In this document: positions 8,457 through 18,043 of the stretch, in pieces
How the letters are laid out: each line of letters starts with the position of its first letter
Position numbering within the stretch: the stretch's first letter is position 1
Source: an uncultured Pseudomonas sp.
GTDB lineage: Bacteria > Pseudomonadota > Gammaproteobacteria > Pseudomonadales > Pseudomonadaceae
Direction of reading: 5' to 3'
Length of the DNA: 64,000 bases
Assembly: GCF_946885885.1 (NCBI RefSeq)
Contig: NZ_CAMPHN010000002.1
Coordinates: forward strand, 36,732-100,731
Notes under the pieces: model-generated
What the model saw: only the letters and a program-made list of their open reading frames with translations
Told to the model about the DNA's origin: nothing
Database searches by the model: none
Translations under genes and position numbers: made by a program

Positions 8457-9251
8457 ATGAATAGAGCTATCGATTTCTCGTTCGAACATTTCCTCGATCA
8501 CAGTCCGAACCACGGCATCGAAATCCGTGATTTGCATGTCAGCGCGGGCAGCCGCCGGATTCTCGAAATACCCCAGCTGCGCATCCCGAAAACCGGGGTG
8601 ATCGCCATGATGGGGCCGTCCGGCTGCGGCAAAAGCACGCTGCTCAAGGCGCTGGCCAGCCTGCATGACGACTCCATACGGGTGAATGGCCATATCGATG
8701 TGCGCTGTTGTGCCGAGGAAGTCAGGATTCCCTCCTCGCGCTTCGCCATGATCTGGCAGCAACCCACCGTATTTCCCTGTTCGGTGTACGACAACCTGAA
8801 GATTCCGTTGCGTAAACGCGGTATTTCCCGTGGCGAATGGCCCGCGCAGATGAGTCATGCCCTTGAGCAGACCGGGCTGTTGGCGGAGCTGGGCAGCGCT
8901 TGGATGCGGGTCAATGCGCAAACCCTTTCCGGTGGCCAGCAGCAGCGCCTGTGCATCGCCATGGGGCTGCTGAAGAACGCCGACATCCTGCTGTTCGACG
9001 AGCCCACCTCGGCGCTCGATCCGATTTCCACGGAAAAGATCGAACGCATCATGGCCCGCCTGGGTCGGGAAAAGCTGGTGCTGCTGGTGACCCACAGTGT
9101 CGGCCAGGCCAAGCGTCTAAGCGAATACACCGCGATGTTTTGTTGCGTGGACGGTGTGGGGCAGCTGTGCGAATACGGCGCCACTCAACAGATCTTTAAA
9201 ATGCCGCGCGCGGAACAGAGCCGGCGCTTCATTCAGTTGGAGGTGGGTTGA
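8457..9251 (+). CDS. PstB-like ABC ATPase of the oxyanion importer
   Basis: 264-residue ABC ATPase. Walker A is GPSGCGKST (about residues 57-65), the Q-loop is in MIWQQPTVFP, the signature is LSGGQQQR, Walker B is [13 protein letters not shown] and the switch His is in VTHSVG. It drives the PstC/PstA-like permeases. No phoU follows; the next gene is the mutase-like enzyme, overlapping by one base. This is unlike a Pho-regulon pst operon and implies the importer serves the biosynthetic pathway. Confidence 0.85.
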   Translation: MNRAIDFSFEHFLDHSPNHGIEIRDLHVSAGSRRILEIPQLRIPKTGVIAMMGPSGCGKSTLLKALASLHDDSIRVNGHIDVRCCAEEVRIPSSRFAMIWQQPTVFPCSVYDNLKIPLRKRGISRGEWPAQMSHALEQTGLLAELGSAWMRVNAQTLSGGQQQRLCIAMGLLKNADILLFDEPTSALDPISTEKIERIMARLGREKLVLLVTHSVGQAKRLSEYTAMFCCVDGVGQLCEYGATQQIFKMPRAEQSRRFIQLEVG

Positions 9252-10732
9252 TGAACGCGGAGAAAGGCGTCTTGCTGATTCTCGACGGCATGGGCATGGC
9301 GCCGGAGCAGGGGCGCGCGGCCAGCGCCACCACCGCCGAGCACATGCCCTATGTGCATAGCCTGATGCAGCGGCATGGCCACGCCCTGTTGCAGGCCTCG
9401 GGCAGTGCCATTGGCCTGGATGAAGGCGTTGCCGGCAATTCCGAGGTCGGCCATCTGACCATCGGCTCGGGCGAGGTGTTGCAATCGACCTTGGCGCGGG
9501 TGCGCGAGGGTTATCACAGCGGCGTCTGGCTGCAATCGCCGGTGTGGCAACGGCTGGCGCAGAAACAGGCCGTCCATGTCGTCGGCCTGCTCTCCGACGC
9601 CGGTGTGCACGCCCATTGGCAGACCCTGAGCATGGCCGCGCAAGTCGCGCGCCAGGCGGGTTTCGCCAAGGTCTATCTGCACCTGCTGTTGGACGGCGTG
9701 GACAGCCAGGCCGGCAGTGCACCGGCGATTCTCGATGAGCTGCGAGCGGCCCTCGAAAGCCTGCAGGACTCCTCTGTGGTGCTGTCCAGCGTCATGGGCC
9801 GCAAGTGGGGCATGGACCGCAGCGGTAATTGGGCGCTCACCGACGAATGCTGCCGAGCCCTGATGGATGCCAGTCGCGACAATGTCTTCAGTCCCGACGC
9901 GTTGCGCGAGCACCTGGCCGGCGACAGCGAAGCCAGCTTCCCGCCGGCCTATTGCGCCGGCGGCCAGTCCATCGCTGCGGGCGATACGGTGCTGCTGACC
10001 CTGCACCGCGCGGATCGGATTTCCCAATTGGCCAAGCGCCTGAACGAGCACTGCCGCGTGTTGTCGCTGATCGAACTCAAGCAGGACGCGGTGCCGGTGG
10101 ACGATGTGTTCTTTCCCACCCGTGCCTACGACAACGGCCTGGTCCGGCAGTTGAAGCGCCTGGGCTACCGCACCACGCGTCTGGCCGAACAGTGCAAGTT
10201 CCCCCATGTCACTTATTTCATGGATGGCATGAGCCCGGATAGCGAGGCGGAAACCATCATGATTCCGACCATCAGCGACGATGAAATCCGCCTCAATCCG
10301 CTGATGTCGATCCAACAAATGACCGACACCCTGGAGACCTTGCTGGCCAGCCGCGACGGTTCCCATGCGCTGATCGTCAACATCCCCAACCTCGATCAGG
10401 TGGGGCACACCGGCGATCTTGAATTGACCGCCCGCGCGGCCCGTTGCGTCGATGAGCTGGTGAGCAAGGTGGTGACCTGGTGTGAGCTGCATCAATGGCA
10501 ACTGGCGATCACCGCCGACCACGGCAACGCCGATCGCATGCGCGATGAAAACGGTAAAGCGCTGGGTTCGCACTCCGCCAACCCGGTGCCGCTGTTGCTG
10601 ATCGATCGGCACAAGCCGGTCGAGTGGGCCGCCCACCAAGGCACGCTGGCGAATGTCGCGGCGAGTTTCCTCGGCCTGCTCGGCCACACCGCGCCCAGTC
10701 ATTTCGAGCCGGCACTGATCGCTATCGCTTGA
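9251..10732 (+). CDS. iPGM-like alkaline-phosphatase-superfamily enzyme, candidate arsenoenolpyruvate mutase
   Basis: 493 residues, homologous to cofactor-independent phosphoglycerate mutase (GpmI). Metal and nucleophile residues are kept: Asp12, Ser64 in GNSEVGH, Asp382/His386 (LDQVGH), Asp423-His424 (ADHGN) and His441. The substrate pocket differs. The GRD motif of true iPGM is GVD here (Val150 for the phosphoglycerate-binding Arg), and FFFSGGRE is YFMDGMSP. The housekeeping gpmI is present at the right end of the window with the usual FFFSGGRE, so this is a diverged paralogue. In Streptomyces the equivalent enzyme is proposed to rearrange arsenoenolpyruvate to arsonopyruvate. ATG 9251 overlaps the ATPase stop (TGATG); a TTG at 9248 is the alternative. 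Confidence 0.75.
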   Translation: MNAEKGVLLILDGMGMAPEQGRAASATTAEHMPYVHSLMQRHGHALLQASGSAIGLDEGVAGNSEVGHLTIGSGEVLQSTLARVREGYHSGVWLQSPVWQRLAQKQAVHVVGLLSDAGVHAHWQTLSMAAQVARQAGFAKVYLHLLLDGVDSQAGSAPAILDELRAALESLQDSSVVLSSVMGRKWGMDRSGNWALTDECCRALMDASRDNVFSPDALREHLAGDSEASFPPAYCAGGQSIAAGDTVLLTLHRADRISQLAKRLNEHCRVLSLIELKQDAVPVDDVFFPTRAYDNGLVRQLKRLGYRTTRLAEQCKFPHVTYFMDGMSPDSEAETIMIPTISDDEIRLNPLMSIQQMTDTLETLLASRDGSHALIVNIPNLDQVGHTGDLELTARAARCVDELVSKVVTWCELHQWQLAITADHGNADRMRDENGKALGSHSANPVPLLLIDRHKPVEWAAHQGTLANVAASFLGLLGHTAPSHFEPALIAIA

Positions 10733-10766
10733 TGCCATTAACCGTCATTCACAGGGAAGTTTCGCC

Positions 10767-13700
10767 ATGAATCGCCTTATCCCCCGTCACGCCGACTACC
10801 GCAATATGTTGGAACTGGTAGAGGACCGCGCGAGCGTCCTGGCGGATAAACCGCTGTATACCTTCCTACGCGACAACCTGGACGAAGCCGGGGTGATGAG
10901 CTTCGACGGGTTGCGGGCGCGGGCGATGAGCCTGGCGGCGGAGCTACAGCAGCTGGCGCAGCCGGGCGAGCGCGTACTGCTGTTGTTCCCCGCCGGCTTG
11001 GCCTATATCGAGGCGTTTTTCGCCTGCCTGTATGCTGGCTTGGTAGCGGTGCCGGCCTATGCGATCCAATCGCCGAAGGACCACGACCGGCTGAATTCGA
11101 TCGTCCGCGATGCCGGCGCGAAATTGATTCTGACCACCCAGGAACAGGAGCCGGCCACGGCGGCCTGGTTGGCGCGCGGCGAAATCCATGCGCCGCTGGT
11201 GCTGTGCAGCGACACCCTGGAACGCCGCCATCAATGGCAGCAACCGGATATCGGCCCGGACACCCTGGCGTTTCTGCAATACACCTCAGGCTCCACCGGC
11301 AGCCCCAAGGGCGTGATGGTCAGCCACCGCAACCTGCTGCATAACTCCGAACTGAGTTACCGCGCCTTCAATCACAGCGATGCGACCGTCGGCGCCAGTT
11401 GGTTGCCGCCCTATCACGACATGGGCTTGATCGGCGGCGTTCTGCAACCATTATTCGCCGGGATTCCGGTGTACCTGATGTCGCCGATGACCTTCCTCAA
11501 GCGGCCGATCCGCTGGCTGGAAACCATCAGCCGTTATGGCGTCAGCAGCAGCGGCGCGCCCAACTTCGCCTATGATTTTTGCGTGCGGCGGGTCAGTGAA
11601 GCCCAGCGCGATAGCTTGGATCTGTCGTCCTGGCGGGTCGCCTTCAATGGCGCCGAACCCATTCACCATGAGACCCAGCGCCGTTTCGCCGACTATTTCG
11701 CCTCGGCGGGTTTCCGTCCGCAAGCGATGGTGCCTTGCTACGGCCTGGCGGAAGCCACGCTGCTGGTGTCGGCCAATAGCTTCGATGCCGGCCCGCTGAG
11801 CTGCGCGGTGGATGCCGCAGCGCTCGAGGGCGGCGTGGGGCTGGCGCAGTACCCGCTGGAACCGCTGATGGCCCTGGAGTCGGCCGTCGACAGCGCTCGG
11901 CAGATTCTGATCAGCAGCGGCGAAATCGCCTATGAGCACTGCGCGATCGTCAATCCGGAAACATCGATAGCTTGTCCGGATGGCAGCGTCGGCGAGATCT
12001 GGTTGCAAGGCTCGAGCGTCGCCCAAGGCTATTGGAACAAACCGCAGGAGACCCGCGAAACCTTCGCCGCGCGTATCCAGGGCCAGGACGGCGAGTACCT
12101 GCGCACCGGTGACCTGGGTTACCGGCTCGGCGATCAACTGATCGTCACCGGTCGCCTGAAAGAGCTGATCATCATCAACGGCCGCAACCTCTACCCGCAG
12201 GATCTGGAACGCGGCCTGCAACAAAGCGACGAGCGCCTGCGCGAAGGCCACGGCGCAGCGGTGGGTTTGCTCGATAGCGAATCGGGCACCGAGCGCCTGG
12301 TGATCATTCAGGAAGTGGAGCGCAAGATCGGCGACGAGGAGACCTTGCGCGGCCTGGCGGATGGTATCAACGCCTGTTTGCAGGAGCGTTTCCAGGTCAC
12401 CCCTTATGCGACTCTGCTGATCGCCGCCTCCAGTCTGCCGAAGACCACCAGCGGCAAAATCCAGCGGCGCAAGGCGTTGCAGCAGATGAACGAGGGTAGC
12501 CTCAACCTGCTCTACGACTCGCGCGAGCGCGCCGCGCTGCAGGCGGCCGCGCCGGTGACGACACAAGCGTCGGAGCGGGTTGCGGCACCTTCGCTCGTGT
12601 CCTTCAGCCAGCGCCAATGGGAAGCGCAACTCGCGGTACTGGTCAAAGCCTATATGCCGGAAGGCACCAGCCCGGAACGCGATCAGCCGTTCCAGTCGAT
12701 GGGCCTGGATTCCAAGCAGGCGGTGAGCATCGTCGGCGAACTGGAGGACCTCTACGGGCGCAGCCTCAACGCCACCCTGTTGTTCGATTACCCCTCGATC
12801 GCAGCGCTCGCCGCCTATTTGGCTGGTGTCGACAGCCAGGCAGGCCTAGCGGAAAGTCGGCCCGTCGCCACTGCGGAGCCCCTGGCGATTGTCGGCATGG
12901 CCTGCCGTTTCCCCGGCGCGCAGGACCTGGACGGTTTCTGGCGTCTGCTGCTAGGCAAGGAAAACGCCATCCAGGAAATCCCCGCCGCACGCTGGGATTG
13001 GCGAGCGGTGCAGGGCGAAAACGGCGAAGCGGGCACTTCGCGCTCCGCCTATGGCGGCTTTATCGAGGATGTCGAGGGCTTCGACGCGGCGTTCTTCGGC
13101 ATTACGCCCAAAGAAGCGCGCTTGATGGACCCGCAGCAGCGCATCCTCCTGCAAACCGTTTGGCATGCGCTGGAGGACGCGGGCCTGTCGGTGGACACGC
13201 TGCGCGGCCGACCGGTCGGGGTTTATGTCGGCGCCTCGACCAACGATTACTCGCGACTGCTGGCGAACACCGCGGATGCGGTCTCGCCGTGGTCCGGCAC
13301 CTCCAATGCACTGTGCATCCTGGCCAACCGCGTGTCCTATCTGCTGGGCTTCAACGGCCCGAGCATTACCAGCGATACCGCTTGCTCGTCGTCGCTGACC
13401 TCGTTGCATCTGGCAGCTCAGGGCCTGCGCGCCGGGGAAAGCGAGCTGGCCGTGGTGGCCGGGGTGAATTTGATGCTGATTCCCGAGCTCCATGTGATTT
13501 TCTCCCAGGCCGGGATGCTCGCGCCGGATGGCCAATGCAAGACCTTCGATGACGCCGCCGACGGCTATGTGCGCGGCGAGGGTTGCGGCGTGGTGGTGCT
13601 CAAACCCCTGGCCCAGGCACAACGGGATCGCGACCGTATCTACGGCGTGGTCGACGCCAGCCAGATCAACCAGGACGGCGCCAGCAATGGCCTCACCGCG

Positions 13701-16700
13701 CCCAATGCCTTGTCCCAGCAGATGCTGATGCGCGATGCCCTGGCCAAGGCGGGTAAAGCGGCGGACGCGATTCAGTATGTCGAATGCCACGGCACCGGCA
13801 CCTCCTTGGGCGATCCGATCGAACTGCATTCGCTCGATGCCGTGTATGGCCAACAGCGCAGCGGGACCCTGCGCCTTGGTTCGGTGAAAACCAATATCGG
13901 TCATCTCGAGGCCGCTGCCGGCATCGCCGGGGTGATCAAGGCCGCGCTGATGTTGCACCACCGCGTCTGGATTCCATCGCTGAACGTGCAGACCCCGACC
14001 CGTCATTTCGATTGGGCCGGCTCGCCGTTGCGCATCCAGCAGGAAGTCGAAGCCTTTAGCGACGCCGCCAGCGTGGCGGTATCCGGGTTCGGCTTCGGCG
14101 GCAGCAATGCCCACGTCATCCTTTCCAGCGCGGCGCAACAGGACGCCGACGTCGACAGTGCCGCAGACAGCTGCCAACTGATCACTCTGTCGGCCCGCCA
14201 TCCGGAATCCCTGCGCCTGCTTACCGAGGCTTATTCGCAGCGCGCCCAGGCCGGTTCTGTAGCGGCACTTGCCCGCGCCAGCCGTCGGCGCCGCGGCCAT
14301 CTGGCCTACCGTAATGCGCTGCTGGTGGGGCCGGACCGCACTGTCCGGCTGGCCACTGGCACTGCGGCAGAGCCGGCGCGTCGGGCGCCGACGGCGTGGC
14401 TGTTCACCGGCCAGGGCAGCCAGTATCTGGGCATGGCCCGGCAGCTGTACCAGACGCAGCCGGGTTTTCGCGCCATTCTCGATCGGCTCGCCGCGACCTT
14501 CGACGAGCTGCTGCCGCAACCGCTCCTGTCGATTTTGTGGGAGGAGCCGGCACATCGTCTGGCGGACACCCGTTTTACCCAGCCCGCGCTGTTCGCCTTG
14601 GAAGTCGCCCTGGCGCGGCTGTGGCAATCCTGGGGGCTGCAGCCGGATATGCTGCTAGGCCATTCCGTCGGCGAATTCGCCGCCGCCTGCATCGCTGGCG
14701 TGTTCAGCGAGGCGGACGGGATTCGCTTGATCGCCGCGCGCGGCCGGCTGATGGCGGATCTGTGCACGCCCGGCGCGATGACCGTGGTGATGGCCGCGCA
14801 GAACCAAGTGGAAACCTGGCTGCCGGCTTATCCCGGGCTGTCGATCGCTGCACTCAATGGGCCAAGCGCCCAGGTGGTGGCGGGCGAAGCGAGCGCGATG
14901 CAGGACTTCATCGGCTTTCTCCAGCAGCAGAACATCAAGCACCAAGCCCTGGATGTCAGCCATGCGTTCCACTCGGCGCTGATGACGCCGATGCTCGACG
15001 CCTTTCGCGAAGTCGCATCGACCATCACCTACCAGACGCCGCAGATTCCCCTGGTATCCAATATCAGCGGTCGCTTGGCCGGGGCGGAACTCGCCAGCGC
15101 CGACTACTGGGTGCGTCACGTAATGGCCCCCGTGCAATACCACGCGGCCATCTGCGAGGCGGAACGCCAGGGCATCACCACCTGGCTGGAAATCGGCCCG
15201 GACAGGACCCTGCTGGGGATGGCGCGCATGGCCGTCAGTGGCGATGCCGAGCATCGCTGGTTGAGCAGCTTGAGCCGCAAACAGGAGGATAACCAGACCC
15301 TGCTCGATAGCCTGGCCCAGCTGTATTGCCTGGGGCATGAGGTGGACTGGTGCGCCTTCGACGGGCAAACCGCGGCGGCCCATACGCCTCTGCCGCTGTA
15401 TCCGTTCCGCGCGGTGCCGCACTGGATCGCCAGCGGCGGCGAGCAAACCTGGCTGCAGCAACGCAATCCGCTGGGCCAACGGTATTTCATGGCGCCGAGT
15501 CAGGTGGTCTACCAGCAGAGTTACCAGGGTCAGCAGCCCTACGACCTGGGCCAGCATGCGGTCAATGGCCAAACCCTGTTGGCCGCCGCCAGCCATGTCG
15601 TCGCTTTCCTCGAATTGGCCGTCAGCGAATGCCCGCAGGACGCGGTGCGCCTGAGCGATATCGAAATCGGCGCCACGCTGAGCCTGGCGGAGCACCCCAC
15701 GACGTCCGTTCAATACCAGCTCGACACCGCCAGCGGGCAATTGCAGGCCTACGCGATGGGCGAACAGGGTAGCCGCTGGAATCAACTGGCTGTCGCGCGT
15801 TTGTCCCAAGAGCCTGCGCGTCCCGCTATCGCCCGCCCAGCGGCGCTAACCCTGGATATTCCCGCCAGCGCCTTGTACGACGCCTTGTGGCAAGGCGGCT
15901 ATCACTATGGACCGTCTTTCCGCTGGCTGGAGCGCATCGGCCTGGCGCCGGACGCACAGGAATGGCAGGCATTGGGCGAGTGGCGCGCGCCGCTGGATCT
16001 GGATCAACGGCAGCGCAAGTTCAGCCTGGCGCCAGGCATGCTCGACAGCTTCCTGCACATGGCCTCGGTGCTGCACGGGCCGCTGGCGGAGATCACCCGG
16101 CATGATTTCCTTTACCTACCCGTCGCCATCGAGAGCTTCTGGATCGATACCGCGGCAATGGCCAGCCAGGGGGTGGTCGGCATTCAGCAACACTCGGGCG
16201 TGTTGGGCGATAAATTCCTCAGCTACCGGATCGCCGTATGGAACGACGCTGGCCAGCTTCTGCTGGAACTCGATGGTCTTAAACTGCGGCGGATTTCTAA
16301 GCGCTTGTTGCAGGGTTCGCAAGCGCCGCAGGTGCAGACCTGCGCATTGACTTGGCAGGCCGTTGCTGCGCAGCCGGGCCAAGTGGCGGCCGAGCAGTGG
16401 GCCGTTCAGCTTTTCGGCAACGCCGTGCCCTCCGCCTGGCTGGAGCGGCTGAGCCAAGGTATCGAGCCGGTCGGCGTTCAGCGCGTCGTCGGCGCCTCCG
16501 ACAAACGCTTCGAACGGCACATTCTGCTGCTGGCGGTGGATGCCGGCTTGGCTGACTTGCACGCGCTGTGGCAACAATTGCAGAGCTGGCAAGCGCAAGG
16601 CGCAGATGCACCGCGCGAGGTGATCGTCATTGCCCCGCAGGCATTGCAGGCGCAGGGCGAACCTTGCTTGAGCGCTTTGGTGGCAGGCTGGTTACGCGCA

Positions 16701-18041
16701 CTGAATAACGAAAGCCGCGGAATCAAGGCTCGTCTGATCGACACGCAGTGGGCAACGCTCGATCTGCAGCGACTGGTGCAAGAAGTGTTCTGCCGCAACC
16801 CGGAAGCCGAAGTGCGCCTGGATGGGCTGGAGCGTTGGGTGCCACGTTGGCAAGCCCTGGCGCCGCAAGCACCGGCCTTGGCGGCGGAGGATTGTGCGCT
16901 GGTCACCGGCGCCAGTGGCGACATCGGCCTGCGCCTGATCGAGCGTCTGGCCAGGCGCGGGGTGAAAACCATCGTCGCCGTCAGCCGCCAGGCGCAGCCC
17001 GCTGCCTTGGCGGAAACATTGCGGGGCACCGGCGCGCGTTTGATCTGGCTGCAAGCGGATATCGACGATGCCGCGTCGTTACGCGCAGCCTTTGTCGGCG
17101 TGACCTTGCCGCAACCGATCCAGAGCCTGTACCACGTCGCCGGTAGCACCATCGATGCGGCGTTCGCCGACGCCACTTGGCAGGATTTCGAAAGCATCGC
17201 GCAAGCCAAGGTGACCGGCACCCTGAACCTCCTCCAGCTGGCGCAGGCGTTGCCCGCGCAATTCCAGCTCAGTCGTTGGTTGCTGTTCTCCTCCATTTCG
17301 GCGGTGACCGGCTCCTTCGGTCAAGCCCATTACGCGGCCGCCAATGCCTTCCTCGACCATGCCGCACAAGCGATCCGCGCCAGCGGTATCGAGGCTGTCA
17401 GCATCAACTGGGGCCCCTGGCAGAACACCCGCATGGTGCGGGCGGTGGAGAAGCAACGCGGCCTGCGCGAGCGTGCCGGGCTCTATGCGATGAGCGATGA
17501 CGCAGCCTTTTCGGCCCTCGAACGGTTGCAGGGGCAGAGTGCCAACCTGATGATCGCCGCCGTGGATTGGAGTCTGTTTCAGCAGATGCCCGGCGGCGAC
17601 CAGGCCAAGTTCGAAGGGCTCAGCGGCGCGCCGCTTGGCGCGGCGAGCGAAGCCGAAGCGCTGCTGGCCCAACTGGCCGCCCAGCAAGGCCGCGAGCGTC
17701 AGCGCCTGCTGGTCGAGCTATTGACCGCACGGGTGCGTACGGCCATGGAGTTGGAGGACGACGCTTACATCGATGCCGACAGCCAACTGCAATCCTTGGG
17801 CATGGACTCGTTGATCGCGGTGGATTTGCGCAACCACCTCAACAACATCACCGGCCTGAAGCTGTCGGCGACCCTGCTGTTCGACTACCCGACCATCAAT
17901 GCGATTGCCGAGCACCTGCTGCAGCAGCTGTTCCCGGTGACGCAAGTCGCGGCGGACGAGCCCGCTGCGGTTCCGCCGGAATGGGCCGATTTGAACGAAG
18001 AAAAGCTGGATGCGTTTTTAGCCGATTTGATCGAGGAATGA
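10767..18041 (+). CDS. Type I polyketide synthase FAAL-ACP-KS-AT-DH-KR-ACP
   Basis: 2424-residue modular PKS. In order: fatty acyl-AMP ligase (about 1-585; YTSGSTGSPKG near 172), ACP (Ser649 in GLDS), KS (about 704-1130; Cys873 in TACSSS, His near 1008 in HGTGT, His near 1045 in NIGHLE), AT (about 1210-1500; Ser1300 in GHSVG, HAFH at 1399 indicating malonyl-CoA), DH (about 1575-1850; His1597 and Asp1760, but the HxxxGxxxxP Pro is Ala), structural and catalytic KR (about 1870-2230; GASGDIG, Ser, Tyr2189, Asn) and ACP (Ser2348 in GMDS). No ER, MT or TE. The FAAL should adenylate a free fatty acid, or possibly an arsono-carboxylate, and load the first ACP. One reduced, perhaps dehydrated, extension would follow. 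Good GGGAAG-type RBS; the next PKS gene starts 3 bp downstream. Confidence 0.93.
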   Translation: MNRLIPRHADYRNMLELVEDRASVLADKPLYTFLRDNLDEAGVMSFDGLRARAMSLAAELQQLAQPGERVLLLFPAGLAYIEAFFACLYAGLVAVPAYAIQSPKDHDRLNSIVRDAGAKLILTTQEQEPATAAWLARGEIHAPLVLCSDTLERRHQWQQPDIGPDTLAFLQYTSGSTGSPKGVMVSHRNLLHNSELSYRAFNHSDATVGASWLPPYHDMGLIGGVLQPLFAGIPVYLMSPMTFLKRPIRWLETISRYGVSSSGAPNFAYDFCVRRVSEAQRDSLDLSSWRVAFNGAEPIHHETQRRFADYFASAGFRPQAMVPCYGLAEATLLVSANSFDAGPLSCAVDAAALEGGVGLAQYPLEPLMALESAVDSARQILISSGEIAYEHCAIVNPETSIACPDGSVGEIWLQGSSVAQGYWNKPQETRETFAARIQGQDGEYLRTGDLGYRLGDQLIVTGRLKELIIINGRNLYPQDLERGLQQSDERLREGHGAAVGLLDSESGTERLVIIQEVERKIGDEETLRGLADGINACLQERFQVTPYATLLIAASSLPKTTSGKIQRRKALQQMNEGSLNLLYDSRERAALQAAAPVTTQASERVAAPSLVSFSQRQWEAQLAVLVKAYMPEGTSPERDQPFQSMGLDSKQAVSIVGELEDLYGRSLNATLLFDYPSIAALAAYLAGVDSQAGLAESRPVATAEPLAIVGMACRFPGAQDLDGFWRLLLGKENAIQEIPAARWDWRAVQGENGEAGTSRSAYGGFIEDVEGFDAAFFGITPKEARLMDPQQRILLQTVWHALEDAGLSVDTLRGRPVGVYVGASTNDYSRLLANTADAVSPWSGTSNALCILANRVSYLLGFNGPSITSDTACSSSLTSLHLAAQGLRAGESELAVVAGVNLMLIPELHVIFSQAGMLAPDGQCKTFDDAADGYVRGEGCGVVVLKPLAQAQRDRDRIYGVVDASQINQDGASNGLTAPNALSQQMLMRDALAKAGKAADAIQYVECHGTGTSLGDPIELHSLDAVYGQQRSGTLRLGSVKTNIGHLEAAAGIAGVIKAALMLHHRVWIPSLNVQTPTRHFDWAGSPLRIQQEVEAFSDAASVAVSGFGFGGSNAHVILSSAAQQDADVDSAADSCQLITLSARHPESLRLLTEAYSQRAQAGSVAALARASRRRRGHLAYRNALLVGPDRTVRLATGTAAEPARRAPTAWLFTGQGSQYLGMARQLYQTQPGFRAILDRLAATFDELLPQPLLSILWEEPAHRLADTRFTQPALFALEVALARLWQSWGLQPDMLLGHSVGEFAAACIAGVFSEADGIRLIAARGRLMADLCTPGAMTVVMAAQNQVETWLPAYPGLSIAALNGPSAQVVAGEASAMQDFIGFLQQQNIKHQALDVSHAFHSALMTPMLDAFREVASTITYQTPQIPLVSNISGRLAGAELASADYWVRHVMAPVQYHAAICEAERQGITTWLEIGPDRTLLGMARMAVSGDAEHRWLSSLSRKQEDNQTLLDSLAQLYCLGHEVDWCAFDGQTAAAHTPLPLYPFRAVPHWIASGGEQTWLQQRNPLGQRYFMAPSQVVYQQSYQGQQPYDLGQHAVNGQTLLAAASHVVAFLELAVSECPQDAVRLSDIEIGATLSLAEHPTTSVQYQLDTASGQLQAYAMGEQGSRWNQLAVARLSQEPARPAIARPAALTLDIPASALYDALWQGGYHYGPSFRWLERIGLAPDAQEWQALGEWRAPLDLDQRQRKFSLAPGMLDSFLHMASVLHGPLAEITRHDFLYLPVAIESFWIDTAAMASQGVVGIQQHSGVLGDKFLSYRIAVWNDAGQLLLELDGLKLRRISKRLLQGSQAPQVQTCALTWQAVAAQPGQVAAEQWAVQLFGNAVPSAWLERLSQGIEPVGVQRVVGASDKRFERHILLLAVDAGLADLHALWQQLQSWQAQGADAPREVIVIAPQALQAQGEPCLSALVAGWLRALNNESRGIKARLIDTQWATLDLQRLVQEVFCRNPEAEVRLDGLERWVPRWQALAPQAPALAAEDCALVTGASGDIGLRLIERLARRGVKTIVAVSRQAQPAALAETLRGTGARLIWLQADIDDAASLRAAFVGVTLPQPIQSLYHVAGSTIDAAFADATWQDFESIAQAKVTGTLNLLQLAQALPAQFQLSRWLLFSSISAVTGSFGQAHYAAANAFLDHAAQAIRASGIEAVSINWGPWQNTRMVRAVEKQRGLRERAGLYAMSDDAAFSALERLQGQSANLMIAAVDWSLFQQMPGGDQAKFEGLSGAPLGAASEAEALLAQLAAQQGRERQRLLVELLTARVRTAMELEDDAYIDADSQLQSLGMDSLIAVDLRNHLNNITGLKLSATLLFDYPTINAIAEHLLQQLFPVTQVAADEPAAVPPEWADLNEEKLDAFLADLIEE

Positions 18042-18043
18042 CC

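Noticed and set aside
6049..9251. Ordinary Pho-regulon pst operon
   Set aside because: No phoU, short PstC/PstA, altered PstS anion loop, translational coupling to the biosynthetic mutase-like gene and no pho box that I can see.
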